Positions 15,085 through 21,291 of a DNA stretch of 26,970 nt are shown one piece after another. This DNA is from Abiotrophia sp965245735. Lineage in GTDB: Bacteria > Bacillota > Bacilli > Lactobacillales > Aerococcaceae. Position 1 is the stretch's first letter. Each line of letters opens with the position of its first letter. Both the position numbers and the translations under genes were made by a program. The DNA is taken from NCBI GenBank assembly GCA_965245735.1, contig CBDFAX010000026.1:1-26970 (forward strand), in the 5' to 3' direction. A model generated the notes under the pieces. It had not been told where the DNA came from, did not search any database, and saw only the letters and a program-made list of their open reading frames with translations.

Positions 15085-16440
15085 TTACTCCTTTTCACGC
15101 GATAGGAATCTGGCCAGCAAAGCCCCCACCAGGTAGGGAACTAGTGTCAGGGCCATGACCCACCAGATAATGTTGGGCACCTGCCAGAAGGCGCCTTGAT
15201 AAAATCGCCAAGCCACCAGCAAGGCCGAGACGCTGATCAGGTAGCCCACCTGGTTAAGCAGGTAGCGCCCTGCCGGCTTCTTGGTCGGGTCTAGTTTGGC
15301 GTTGACATATAAATAGAAGCTACTTAATAAGAAGATAGAGAAGTTGGGCTGGCTCATGTGCAAGAACCAGGCAACCAGGATCACTAGGACCAGGCCGGCC
15401 AAGATCAGGTAGAGGATGGGTTGGCCCGCATCATAGACCTGATTTTTGAAGCGAAAGGCTCCCATGCCTAAGCCCCGTTGGGCCAAGAGCAGGATCGCCA
15501 CTAGTACCATGAGCAGACCAAAGGTCCAGCCAAAGGCCGGCAGCCAGGTCTCTTGCCAGACCGCCAAGCCACCCAAGACCAGGGTAGCCAGATAGAGACC
15601 GGCCAAGGGCAGACTGGACAGGGCCAGATAGCGATAGCCCTTGCCATCCAAGTAATGAGGGAAGTGGCCCCAGTTGTTGACCGTACTATACTCTAGTTCA
15701 AAGCAGTAGCAGACTAAGGCGTTGCTGGCCACCAAGGGCAGCCAGACGGCATAGGCTTGGGGCCAAATCATGATCCCTAACCAGATTAAAATCTGTAAGC
15801 CAAAGCAAGCCAGACTGCCAACGGTCGTAATCAAGCCCGTTAGGAGCATAGCACGATTGGTTGGATACCAAGACTTGCCCACCAGCTCCTGCCAGCGCTG
15901 ATTGACCCGCTGGCCAAGGGCATGGGTCAGGTCCGGGTCGCCATTGAGGCTGGGAACATAGCCGATGAGGGTGTAGAGCACCCGTTTATTTTCTAATGAT
16001 TCTAGGGGCAGGGCTTGTAGGGCCAGCAGGAAGTCTTCCTGGGGCACCTGCCAGTCCTTATGGGCTTGGTCGACTAAAAGTTGCTGCCAGGCTGACCAGT
16101 CATTGAATTGGGCTTTGACCCCTTCTAGATTCTGGGCCAACCGATTATGAGCTACCTGCTGGCTGAATTGGCCCGACAGGCCTGATGCCATCCAGGCTTC
16201 CAAGTCAAAGTCGGTCCAGTCTGTCCCTGCCTCCTCAGACGGGTCATCCAGGTCATTAAACAAGCTGGCGATGTCTTGGCTAGCGCCCCGCTGGCTGAGG
16301 GCCCATTGATAGGCCGCCTCTAGTTGGGCCAGGGCCTGGGCATCCTCCTGCCACTCCTCATAGCGTTGGCGATAGGCTGCCTCTAGGACCGCCTCATCCT
16401 CTGTGGGACCCTCTAGGCCCAATATTTCATATGCTAACAT
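15085..16440 (-). CDS. Polytopic membrane protein with degenerate J domain
   Basis: First gene of the chaperone operon, 451 residues. The N-terminus (about 3-50; LGLEGPTEDEAVLEAAYRQR, then LEAAYQWAL) aligns with the J-like domain of the third gene (LGLAGPTSDKKAIKRAY, LQAAYQEAL) but lacks the whole HPD loop. A soluble region with DWTDFDLEAW (74-83) follows, then about eight membrane segments (roughly 197-226, 228-247, 271-295, 302-321, 341-361, 367-381, 397-412, 421-445). It may recruit the Hsp70 to the membrane without stimulating its ATPase. GGAGGGGGCG lies 8 nt before the ATG. I know no named family for the membrane part. Confidence 0.8.
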   Translation of the reverse strand: MLAYEILGLEGPTEDEAVLEAAYRQRYEEWQEDAQALAQLEAAYQWALSQRGASQDIASLFNDLDDPSEEAGTDWTDFDLEAWMASGLSGQFSQQVAHNRLAQNLEGVKAQFNDWSAWQQLLVDQAHKDWQVPQEDFLLALQALPLESLENKRVLYTLIGYVPSLNGDPDLTHALGQRVNQRWQELVGKSWYPTNRAMLLTGLITTVGSLACFGLQILIWLGIMIWPQAYAVWLPLVASNALVCYCFELEYSTVNNWGHFPHYLDGKGYRYLALSSLPLAGLYLATLVLGGLAVWQETWLPAFGWTFGLLMVLVAILLLAQRGLGMGAFRFKNQVYDAGQPILYLILAGLVLVILVAWFLHMSQPNFSIFLLSSFYLYVNAKLDPTKKPAGRYLLNQVGYLISVSALLVAWRFYQGAFWQVPNIIWWVMALTLVPYLVGALLARFLSREKE

Positions 16441-16495
16441 GTCTGTCGCCCCCTCCGTCGCGCGGTCATATTTTGTGCTTGATTTTCGTGCTTCT

Positions 16496-16524
16496 ATTGT
16501 ACTACAGATTGAGGCTAGTTGAAA
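16496..16524 (-). promoter_or_regulatory. Promoter of the Hsp70/J-domain operon
   Basis: -10 TACAAT (16496-16501) and a weak -35 TTTCAA (16519-16524) are separated by 17 bp, about 55 nt before the first start codon. No CIRCE-type heat-shock operator (TTAGCACTC-N9-GAGTGCTAA) is seen, so HrcA control is not indicated. Confidence 0.6.
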
Positions 16525-16560
16525 GTTAGGGCCTTTTCTTGGGCAAGGAGGGCATGGGTC

Positions 16561-16569
16561 TGCTATACT
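16561..16569 (+). promoter_or_regulatory. Extended -10 promoter of the PH-domain gene
   Basis: TGCTATACT is a TGn-extended -10 element, 30 nt upstream of the start codon. No good -35 is present at 17 bp, which is usual for extended -10 promoters. It is divergent from the chaperone operon promoter, about 60 bp away. Confidence 0.6.
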
Positions 16570-16599
16570 AGAGCTAAGAATCCATAAGGAGGGATTAGT

Positions 16600-17034
16600 A
16601 TGGTATTAGGCAATTTATTCCAAGGCCTATCCGGCAATATGAGTGAGGTCTCCAAGGACAGCTTGGCCAAGGACTACGGCCACCTCTTAATCGAACAGGA
16701 AGAAATCCAGGCGGGCTATGCCCTGATTCGGGACCTAGTCATCTTCACCAATATCCGCATTCTCTTTGTCGACCGCCAAGGCACCACTGGCAAGAAGGCC
16801 CGCTATAAGACCATCTTCCTCATGAACATTATTAATGTCGAGCTAGAAACGGCTGGCGCCATGCTGGATGACAGCGAACTGACCATTGAGTACCTGGACA
16901 ACATCCGCCTCAAGGCCCACACCGAAAGCCGCCAGACCCTGACCCTAGAATTCCCCAAACGCTATGACATGGGCCCCCTCTACACTATGTTAATGAAACT
17001 GGCCTATGAGAACCGGCTAAGGGCGAATGGGTAG
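16600..17034 (+). CDS. PH-like (bPH) domain protein
   Basis: A 144-residue soluble protein without signal peptide or membrane helix. After about 35 residues it has the pattern of the bacterial pleckstrin-homology-like families (EQEEIQAGYALIRDLVIFTNIRILFVD, then KTIFLMNIINVELETAG and a final helix MGPLYTMLMKLAYENR). Such proteins are common in Firmicutes and mostly uncharacterised. AAGGAGGG lies 6 nt before the ATG. It is a single-gene unit with its own promoter and terminator, divergent from the chaperone operon. A functional link to that operon is only suggested by the shared intergenic region. Confidence 0.75.
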   Translation: MVLGNLFQGLSGNMSEVSKDSLAKDYGHLLIEQEEIQAGYALIRDLVIFTNIRILFVDRQGTTGKKARYKTIFLMNIINVELETAGAMLDDSELTIEYLDNIRLKAHTESRQTLTLEFPKRYDMGPLYTMLMKLAYENRLRANG

Positions 17035-17054
17035 AGAATCTCGTTATCTATAAT

Positions 17055-17090
17055 AAAGGACTGGCTATTTTATACAGTCCTTTTTTATTT
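17055..17090 (+). terminator. Terminator of the PH-domain gene
   Basis: A 9-bp stem (AAAGGACTG at 17055-17063 pairing with 17075-17083) with an 11-nt loop is followed by a T-rich tail to 17090. It marks the boundary to the AT-rich Abi region. Confidence 0.9.
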
Positions 17091-17158
17091 TTTACTTACT
17101 TAGGTTTAAGACATACTGATTTTTTTAAATTGAGGCTTCATTTTCATTAAGCTGGCGC

Positions 17159-17187
17159 TTTACAATAGCTTAAAATTATTCGATAAT
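17159..17187 (+). promoter_or_regulatory. Promoter of the Abi gene
   Basis: -35 TTTACA (17159-17164) and -10 GATAAT (17182-17187), each 5 of 6 to consensus, are 17 bp apart. The transcript would have an AT-rich leader of about 90 nt with a 6-bp stem (AACTAT near 17201, ATAGTT near 17221). Confidence 0.7.
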
Positions 17188-17282
17188 GTATTTAGAAAGT
17201 AACTATCAAACACTTCTTCAATAGTTCAAAATTTCTCATAACGCGTTCGGCAAGACATTATTAATAATCGAGGGAATCCACT

Positions 17283-18176
17283 ATGAAGCCTAAATTATCC
17301 TTTTCCGATCTATACGACCGTCTATTCGATAAAGGTGTAACATTTCCCAATCATAATAGGGAAGATGTTGTCGATATTTTTAAAACCAGGAGCTACTATT
17401 ATAAGTTATCAAGCTACCGAAAGAACTTCCCTAAGTCTAATGATGGAAAATATCGTAACCTAAGCTTTGATGCCTTACTTGTCTCCGCTTCAATTGACAC
17501 CTATTTACGAGAATTTCTGCTTGATATGTGCCTTGATGTCGAACATGCTGCGAAGACTCAACTAATGTCTCTAATTACTGAGAACCCATGCGAAGACGGT
17601 TACTCTATTGTGGAAGAATTCAAAACTGCTCACCCTCAAAAATATGATGAAATAATTAATCGCTTCGAGCGTAGCTCCTATAAAAAGGACATGTTTTCTA
17701 AACGTGCGCATATCTCTGTTTGGGTATTCTTAGAAATTATTGATTTCGGCACACTCATCATGCTTTCAGATCTGTACTTTAATAAGTACCCACATCAAAG
17801 AACAGGTTACACTAAACAGTTCAAATTTATCAAAAACGTTCGAAATACATGTGCCCATAATAATGTCTTTCTTATCAATCTGTTCGACAAAAGCCTCAGA
17901 CTAAAACGTCCTGATGCACCATCAAGCACATTTGCTCAAAACATGAACATAAATAAGAATATTATCCATTACCGAAAATTTTTAGATACTGTTAACCTAT
18001 TTTATGTGCATTCACGTATGTGTTCTCGCGAACTGAAGAATAGAAGATTTCATGAAGGAAAAGTTATACTTGATAAATATAATTGCAACCTGTCACTCTA
18101 TCAAGATAGCTCAGCAATTCCAAAATTTTTTGCTTTTCTAAAGACATGTATTGACTTCTTAGTTCGAGAGTGCTAA
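17283..18176 (+). CDS. Abi_2/AbiF-type abortive infection protein
   Basis: A 297-residue protein of the Abi_2 (AbiD/AbiF) type, a phage-defence family in which the effector is a HEPN-type RNase that stops growth of infected cells. Seen: N-terminal SFSDLYDRLFDKGV segment, DVEHAAKTQLM corresponding to the family's first helical motif, and the R-x4-H motif RNTCAHN about two thirds along, which is the HEPN catalytic signature. GAGGGA is 7 nt before the ATG. The gene is visibly richer in A+T than its neighbours and uses AT-ending codons, indicating acquisition by transfer. It stands alone with its own promoter; a probable small structured RNA follows directly (18186-18258). Confidence 0.87.
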   Translation: MKPKLSFSDLYDRLFDKGVTFPNHNREDVVDIFKTRSYYYKLSSYRKNFPKSNDGKYRNLSFDALLVSASIDTYLREFLLDMCLDVEHAAKTQLMSLITENPCEDGYSIVEEFKTAHPQKYDEIINRFERSSYKKDMFSKRAHISVWVFLEIIDFGTLIMLSDLYFNKYPHQRTGYTKQFKFIKNVRNTCAHNNVFLINLFDKSLRLKRPDAPSSTFAQNMNINKNIIHYRKFLDTVNLFYVHSRMCSRELKNRRFHEGKVILDKYNCNLSLYQDSSAIPKFFAFLKTCIDFLVREC

Positions 18177-18179
18177 GAT
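18151..18179 (+). promoter_or_regulatory. Possible promoter inside the Abi gene 3' end
   Basis: -35 TTGACT (18151-18156, 5 of 6) and -10 TAAGAT (18174-18179, 4 of 6) are separated by 17 bp. Transcription would start near 18186 and yield only the hairpin-rich region that follows. Confidence 0.45.
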
Positions 18180-18185
18180 ATAGGT

Positions 18186-18258
18186 AAGGAAACAAGGTTC
18201 GTCCTTGGCCCGCTTTATCGGGTTTATGGGAGTCGGCGTTAGCTGGCTTCTTTTTTTT
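18186..18258 (+). ncRNA. Putative small structured RNA downstream of the Abi gene
   Basis: Three hairpins follow one another: CAAGG/CCTTG with a 5-nt loop (18193-18207), GGCCCG/CGGGTT with a 6-nt loop (18207-18224), and AGTCGGC/GCTGGCT with loop GTTA (18231-18248), the last followed by a T-rich tail to 18258 (eight T at 18251-18258). With the promoter at 18151-18179 this would make an RNA of about 73 nt. From memory, structured RNAs have been described near abiF-type genes, with proposed antitoxin or guide-like roles; whether this belongs to them cannot be told by eye. It could also be just the 3' UTR of the Abi mRNA. Confidence 0.45.
18231..18258 (+). terminator. Terminator of the Abi gene / small RNA
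   Basis: Seven-bp stem with two G-U pairs, tetraloop GTTA and a T-rich tail with eight consecutive T. It is the third hairpin of the putative RNA. Confidence 0.75.
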
Positions 18259-18279
18259 GTTTCACATAGCTTATCAAGC

Positions 18280-18320
18280 AAAAAATCCTCTCTTGGACTA
18301 GGGTCCAGGAGAGGATTTTT
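18280..18320 (-). terminator. Bidirectional terminator between tRNA-Arg and the Abi region
   Basis: An 18-bp stem (18281-18298 pairing with 18303-18320, one G-U pair) with loop TAGG, bounded by A5/T5 runs, works on both strands. On the minus strand it ends the tRNA-Arg transcript; on the plus strand it backs up the Abi terminator. Confidence 0.9.
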
Positions 18321-18326
18321 GCTTTA

Positions 18327-18400
18327 CATCCCAGGAGGGATTCGAACCCCCGACCGTTCGCTTAGAAGGCGAATGCTCTATCCAGCTGAGCTACTGAGAC
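18327..18400 (-). tRNA. tRNA-Arg (anticodon UCU)
   Basis: A 74-nt cloverleaf on the minus strand: acceptor arm GTCTCAG/CTGGGAT (with a G-U pair at 1-72 and a T-G pair), D arm with AGCTCAGCTGGATAGAGC, anticodon arm TTCGC-CTTCTAA-GCGAA giving anticodon TCT, and T arm GGGGGTTCGAATCCCTC. The discriminator base is G and CCA is not encoded. It reads AGA codons. Confidence 0.95.
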
Positions 18401-18430
18401 ATGCTGTATTCGCAAGTCGAATACCTATCT

Positions 18431-18459
18431 ATTTTACGGCATGGGACAGGCTTTGTCAA
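18431..18459 (-). promoter_or_regulatory. Promoter of tRNA-Arg
   Basis: -35 TTGACA (18454-18459) and -10 TAAAAT (18431-18436) are separated by exactly 17 bp, about 31 bp before the mature 5' end. It is a near-consensus promoter, as expected for a tRNA. Confidence 0.85.
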
Positions 18460-18615
18460 GGTCTGGTAGGTCTGGGCGGGCCCCTTTTCTTGGCTAGTCC
18501 ATACCCTCTACTTTAAGAACGGTCAGCCCACAGCTGAGGCGCGCCCCACCCCTACCTTGTGCTAGGTCAGCCTCCCCTCCTCAGCCAGCTCCCAAGTCCA
18601 AAGCCCTTCCCACAC
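18460..18615. other. Intergenic stretch without visible genes
   Basis: Between the tRNA-Arg promoter and the ptsI terminator. No gene, repeat unit or strong hairpin is apparent. Confidence 0.55.
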
Positions 18616-18646
18616 AAAAAGAGACCAGGACCGCCGTCCTAGTCTC
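18616..18646 (-). terminator. Terminator of ptsHI
   Basis: An 11-position stem with one mismatch (18621-18631 with 18636-18646), loop CGCC reversed on the minus strand, is followed on that strand by five T (18616-18620). It lies 15 nt past the ptsI stop. Confidence 0.85.
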
Positions 18647-18661
18647 CTAATTCTTAGTTTA

Positions 18662-20398
18662 TTATGCTTGGCCAGTTGCTTTAGCAACGGCTTCAGCTAC
18701 CAAGGCTTCTACTTCATCAACAGTGGTGCACTCGTTGATGGCTTTGTCAGCCAAGGCTTTCATTTCTTGAGAGTCCAACTTGGTTAAGAGGGAACGCGTC
18801 TTCAAGATAGAAGTCGCTGACATAGAGAACTCGTCTAAGCCCATCCCTAAGAGGAGTGGCACAGCCGTTTGGTCCCCAGCCATTTCCCCACACATACCAG
18901 TCCATTTGCCTTCAGCATGCGATGCGTCGATGACGTGCTTGATCAAGGTCAAGATAGATGGGTTGTAAGGTTGGTAGAGGTAAGAGACTTGCTCATTCAT
19001 CCGGTCCGCCGCCATGGTGTATTGGATCAAGTCGTTGGTCCCGATAGAGAAGAAGTCTACTTCCTTAGCAAATTGGTGAGCCAAGACAGCCGCAGCTGGA
19101 ATCTCAATCATGATCCCGACTTGGATGCCATCAGCTACTGCCACGCCTTCAGCGACTAATTCAGCCTTGACTTCTTCGTAGAAGGACTTAGCTGAACGGA
19201 ATTCGCTCAAGGTCGCGATCATTGGGAACATAATCCGCAAGTTACCATGAACAGACGCGCGTAAGAGAGCCCGCAATTGGGTCTTGAACATGTCGCGTTG
19301 GTCCAAGGAAATCCGGATAGCCCGGTAACCCAAGAATGGGTTCATTTCATGTGGTAATTCCAAGTATGGTAACTCTTTGTCACCACCGATATCCATGGTA
19401 CGTACCACTACTGGCTTGCCAGCCATTGATTCCAATACGGCCTTGTAAGCTTCGTATTGTTCATCTTCAGTTGGGAAATCAGCAGAGTCCATGTAAAGGA
19501 ACTCAGTCCGGTAGAGACCGACTGCTTCCCCACCGTTAGCCAAGACACCGGCTACGTCTTTTGGCGTCCCGATGTTGGCAGCCAATTCCACGTGTTTGCC
19601 GTCTTTGGTTACGGATGGTGCAGAGACCAGTTTCGCCCATTCTGCTTTTTGGTCAGCGAAGGCTTGGGCTTTTTGGCGGTATTCCGCTACTTCCGCTTCG
19701 CTAGGGTTAACAAGTACTTTACCTTCTAAGGCGTCGACAATCAGTAAGTCGCCATCCTTGACCACATGGGTTACTTCCTTGGTCCCAACAATAGCAGGAA
19801 TTTCCAGAGAGCGCGCCATAATGGCTGAGTGGGACGTGCGTCCGCCAATATTTGTTACAAAGGCCCGAACGTATTTCTTGTTCAATTGCGCCGTGTCACT
19901 TGGAGTCAAGTCATGGGCAATGACAATGGCTTCTTCAGAGATAGTAGCTGGACTTGGTAACTTAACGCCTAAGAGAGCGGCAAGTACGCGTTCAGATACG
20001 TCTTTGATGTCGGCTGCACGCTCTTGCATGTATGGGTTGTCTTCCATTGATTTGAATAATTGGATGAACATGCCGCTTACATCACGCAAGGCTGCTTCCG
20101 CATTCACCTTTTCGTTACGGATAGTGTTTTTGATTTGGTCAGTTAATTCTGGGTCGCCTAATACCAACAAGTGAGCTTCAAAGACCTGTGCCTCGTGTTC
20201 GCCTAAAGCGTCTAATGCCAAGTCACGAATGGCAGTGATCTCTTCTTTGGCTTGAGCCAAGGCAGCATCCAAACGCGCAACTTCGGCGTCAGTGTCTGCT
20301 ACGGCTACTCGCTCAAAGCTCAAATCTGGCTCCGTTAATAAATAAGCAGGAGCGATGGCAATCCCATCACTCGCTGCAATACCCGCTAAGTAAGTCAT
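18662..20398 (-). CDS. ptsI: PTS enzyme I (phosphoenolpyruvate-protein phosphotransferase)
   Basis: EI takes phosphate from phosphoenolpyruvate and passes it to HPr, feeding all PTS sugar transporters. The 578-residue protein has the N-terminal phosphohistidine domain with H190 in GGRTSHSAIMARSLEIPA and the C-terminal PEP-binding TIM barrel with FLYMDS, RTMDIGGDK, the FSIGTNDLIQYTMAADR signature and the catalytic cysteine in WTGMCGEMAGD. Its ATG overlaps the ptsH stop by 1 nt (TAATG), so the two are translationally coupled. Confidence 0.98.
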   Translation of the reverse strand: MTYLAGIAASDGIAIAPAYLLTEPDLSFERVAVADTDAEVARLDAALAQAKEEITAIRDLALDALGEHEAQVFEAHLLVLGDPELTDQIKNTIRNEKVNAEAALRDVSGMFIQLFKSMEDNPYMQERAADIKDVSERVLAALLGVKLPSPATISEEAIVIAHDLTPSDTAQLNKKYVRAFVTNIGGRTSHSAIMARSLEIPAIVGTKEVTHVVKDGDLLIVDALEGKVLVNPSEAEVAEYRQKAQAFADQKAEWAKLVSAPSVTKDGKHVELAANIGTPKDVAGVLANGGEAVGLYRTEFLYMDSADFPTEDEQYEAYKAVLESMAGKPVVVRTMDIGGDKELPYLELPHEMNPFLGYRAIRISLDQRDMFKTQLRALLRASVHGNLRIMFPMIATLSEFRSAKSFYEEVKAELVAEGVAVADGIQVGIMIEIPAAAVLAHQFAKEVDFFSIGTNDLIQYTMAADRMNEQVSYLYQPYNPSILTLIKHVIDASHAEGKWTGMCGEMAGDQTAVPLLLGMGLDEFSMSATSILKTRSLLTKLDSQEMKALADKAINECTTVDEVEALVAEAVAKATGQA

Positions 20399-20664
20399 TA
20401 CTCAGCCAAGCCTTCTTTTTTCATAGTTTCAGTTACTGCTTCAAGCGCTTCTTTTTCGTCAGCACCTTCTGCAGTAATGGTTACGTCAGCGCCTTGGCCT
20501 ACGCCTAATGACATAACACCCATGATAGATTTCAAGTTAACAGATTTACCTTTGTACTCTAAGTTTAAATCAGCAGAGAATTTGCTTGCAGTTTGTACCA
20601 ACAAAGTTGCTGGACGTGCGTGAATCCCTGTTTCAGCTACAACGTGAAATTCTTTCTTTTCCAT
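20398..20664 (-). CDS. ptsH: Phosphocarrier protein HPr
   Basis: HPr relays phosphate from EI to the sugar-specific enzymes and, when phosphorylated by HPr kinase at serine, is the co-repressor of CcpA. The 88-residue protein shows H15 in TGIHARPAT and the regulatory S46 in NLKSIMGVMSLG, both in canonical positions. AAAGGAG precedes the ATG. It heads the ptsHI operon, with its own promoter, leader hairpin and possible cre site upstream. Confidence 0.98.
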   Translation of the reverse strand: MEKKEFHVVAETGIHARPATLLVQTASKFSADLNLEYKGKSVNLKSIMGVMSLGVGQGADVTITAEGADEKEALEAVTETMKKEGLAE

Positions 20665-20704
20665 ATCAAAAAAACTCCTTTGAAAAAATAGTTTAGAAGA
20701 TGAG

Positions 20705-20724
20705 GATGTAATGGCGATTACATC
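20705..20724 (-). promoter_or_regulatory. Hairpin at the 5' end of the ptsH leader
   Basis: A perfect 8-bp stem (GATGTAAT/ATTACATC) with loop CGCC begins about 6 nt after the predicted transcription start. It is not followed by a T run, so it is not a terminator. A hairpin this close to the 5' end often protects a messenger from decay; that role is inferred. Confidence 0.55.
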
Positions 20725-20736
20725 TCTTCACGTACT

Positions 20737-20765
20737 AGGATAACATTTTTTTCCCGATAGAACAA
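20737..20765 (-). promoter_or_regulatory. ptsH promoter
   Basis: Extended -10 TGTTATCCT with hexamer at 20737-20742, and a weak -35 TTGTTC at 20760-20765, are 17 bp apart, about 73 bp upstream of the ptsH start. Confidence 0.6.
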
Positions 20766-20804
20766 CCGTCTAGCATGAAAAAATGACCCTAAAGACGAAA
20801 ATTT

Positions 20805-20818
20805 TTTAAACGCTTTCC
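20805..20818 (-). promoter_or_regulatory. Possible cre site (CcpA) upstream of ptsH
   Basis: GGAAAGCGTTTAAA matches the cre consensus TGWAANCGNTNWCA except at positions 1 and 13, with the central core intact. It is about 40 bp upstream of the ptsH -35, a position more compatible with activation than repression, and also lies upstream of the divergent DUF1827 gene. Confidence 0.45.
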
Positions 20819-20912
20819 TAATTTGGCCCCATCCTAGTCGCTTTTTATCATGAAAATGTCTCTTTGCGTTTTTTTTCTAGAAATTCCCCTATATTTTTGG
20901 CTTGAAAAGGCT

Positions 20913-20918
20913 TATAAT
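20913..20918 (+). promoter_or_regulatory. -10 element of the DUF1827 gene
   Basis: A consensus TATAAT lies 22 nt before the start codon. No clear -35 is seen at the proper distance. Confidence 0.5.
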
Positions 20919-20939
20919 AGACTTAAAGGAGGGTCTCGT

Positions 20940-21218
20940 ATGAAAATGATCGACGTCACCAATAGTCATTATGACTTGGTCACTAAACAGCTGGAATGTT
21001 CGGACGCATCCATTGTTAAGGTCTACACCCTAGGTCCTACAACCGTCTTCTATTCAGCTGCCCCAACCCACAAGAACATCATCGTCATCAATAAGAACCG
21101 CCCTGTGCGCGCCAAGGAAATTGATTTTGCCATTGCCAAACTCTTCCAGCAAAACAACCGCGACAATGTCGAAATCCTAGAGGCCCACAACTTTGTCGAG
21201 TTAGAACTCCGCCTATAA
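20940..21218 (+). CDS. DUF1827 family protein
   Basis: A 92-residue protein beginning MKMIDVTNSHYDLVTKQLE, the pattern I recall for the DUF1827 family of Lactobacillales, whose function is unknown. No signal peptide or membrane helix. The ATG at 20940 is chosen because AAAGGAGGG lies 6 nt upstream; the frame is open further upstream to 20850, but that part would include the promoter -10. It is divergent from ptsHI, a neighbourhood that I believe recurs in relatives, though no function follows from it. Confidence 0.85.
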   Translation: MKMIDVTNSHYDLVTKQLECSDASIVKVYTLGPTTVFYSAAPTHKNIIVINKNRPVRAKEIDFAIAKLFQQNNRDNVEILEAHNFVELELRL

Positions 21219-21233
21219 GCAGGCGGTTTTTTT
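21209..21233 (+). terminator. Terminator of the DUF1827 gene
   Basis: Stem CCGCCT/AGGCGG (21209-21214 with 21221-21226) followed by seven T. The stop codon lies in the loop, so the terminator overlaps the coding end. Confidence 0.85.
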
Positions 21234-21248
21234 GTGGCTATATATAAT

Positions 21249-21281
21249 AAGAGACTGAAAGGCCAACTTTCAGTCTCTTTT
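21249..21281. terminator. Bidirectional terminator between DUF1827 gene and nadV
   Basis: A perfect 13-bp stem (21249-21261 with 21267-21279) with a 5-nt loop and T-rich flanks on both strands ends nadV on the minus strand and backs up the DUF1827 terminator on the plus strand. Confidence 0.88.
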
Positions 21282-21291
21282 GCTTCTATTA

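Noticed and set aside
16441..16530. CIRCE/HrcA heat-shock control of the Hsp70 operon
   Set aside because: The TTAGCACTC-N9-GAGTGCTAA operator is not present in the promoter region.
17091..17282. attL-like copy of the tRNA-Arg 3' end on the far side of the Abi insert
   Set aside because: No stretch resembling the tRNA 3' end was found there, and no integrase gene is present.
18205..18516. 103-codon frame on the plus strand
   Set aside because: It runs through the small-RNA hairpins, a terminator and the antisense strand of tRNA-Arg (the familiar GGIRTPDRSLRRRMLYPAELLRHA artefact, here only noted).
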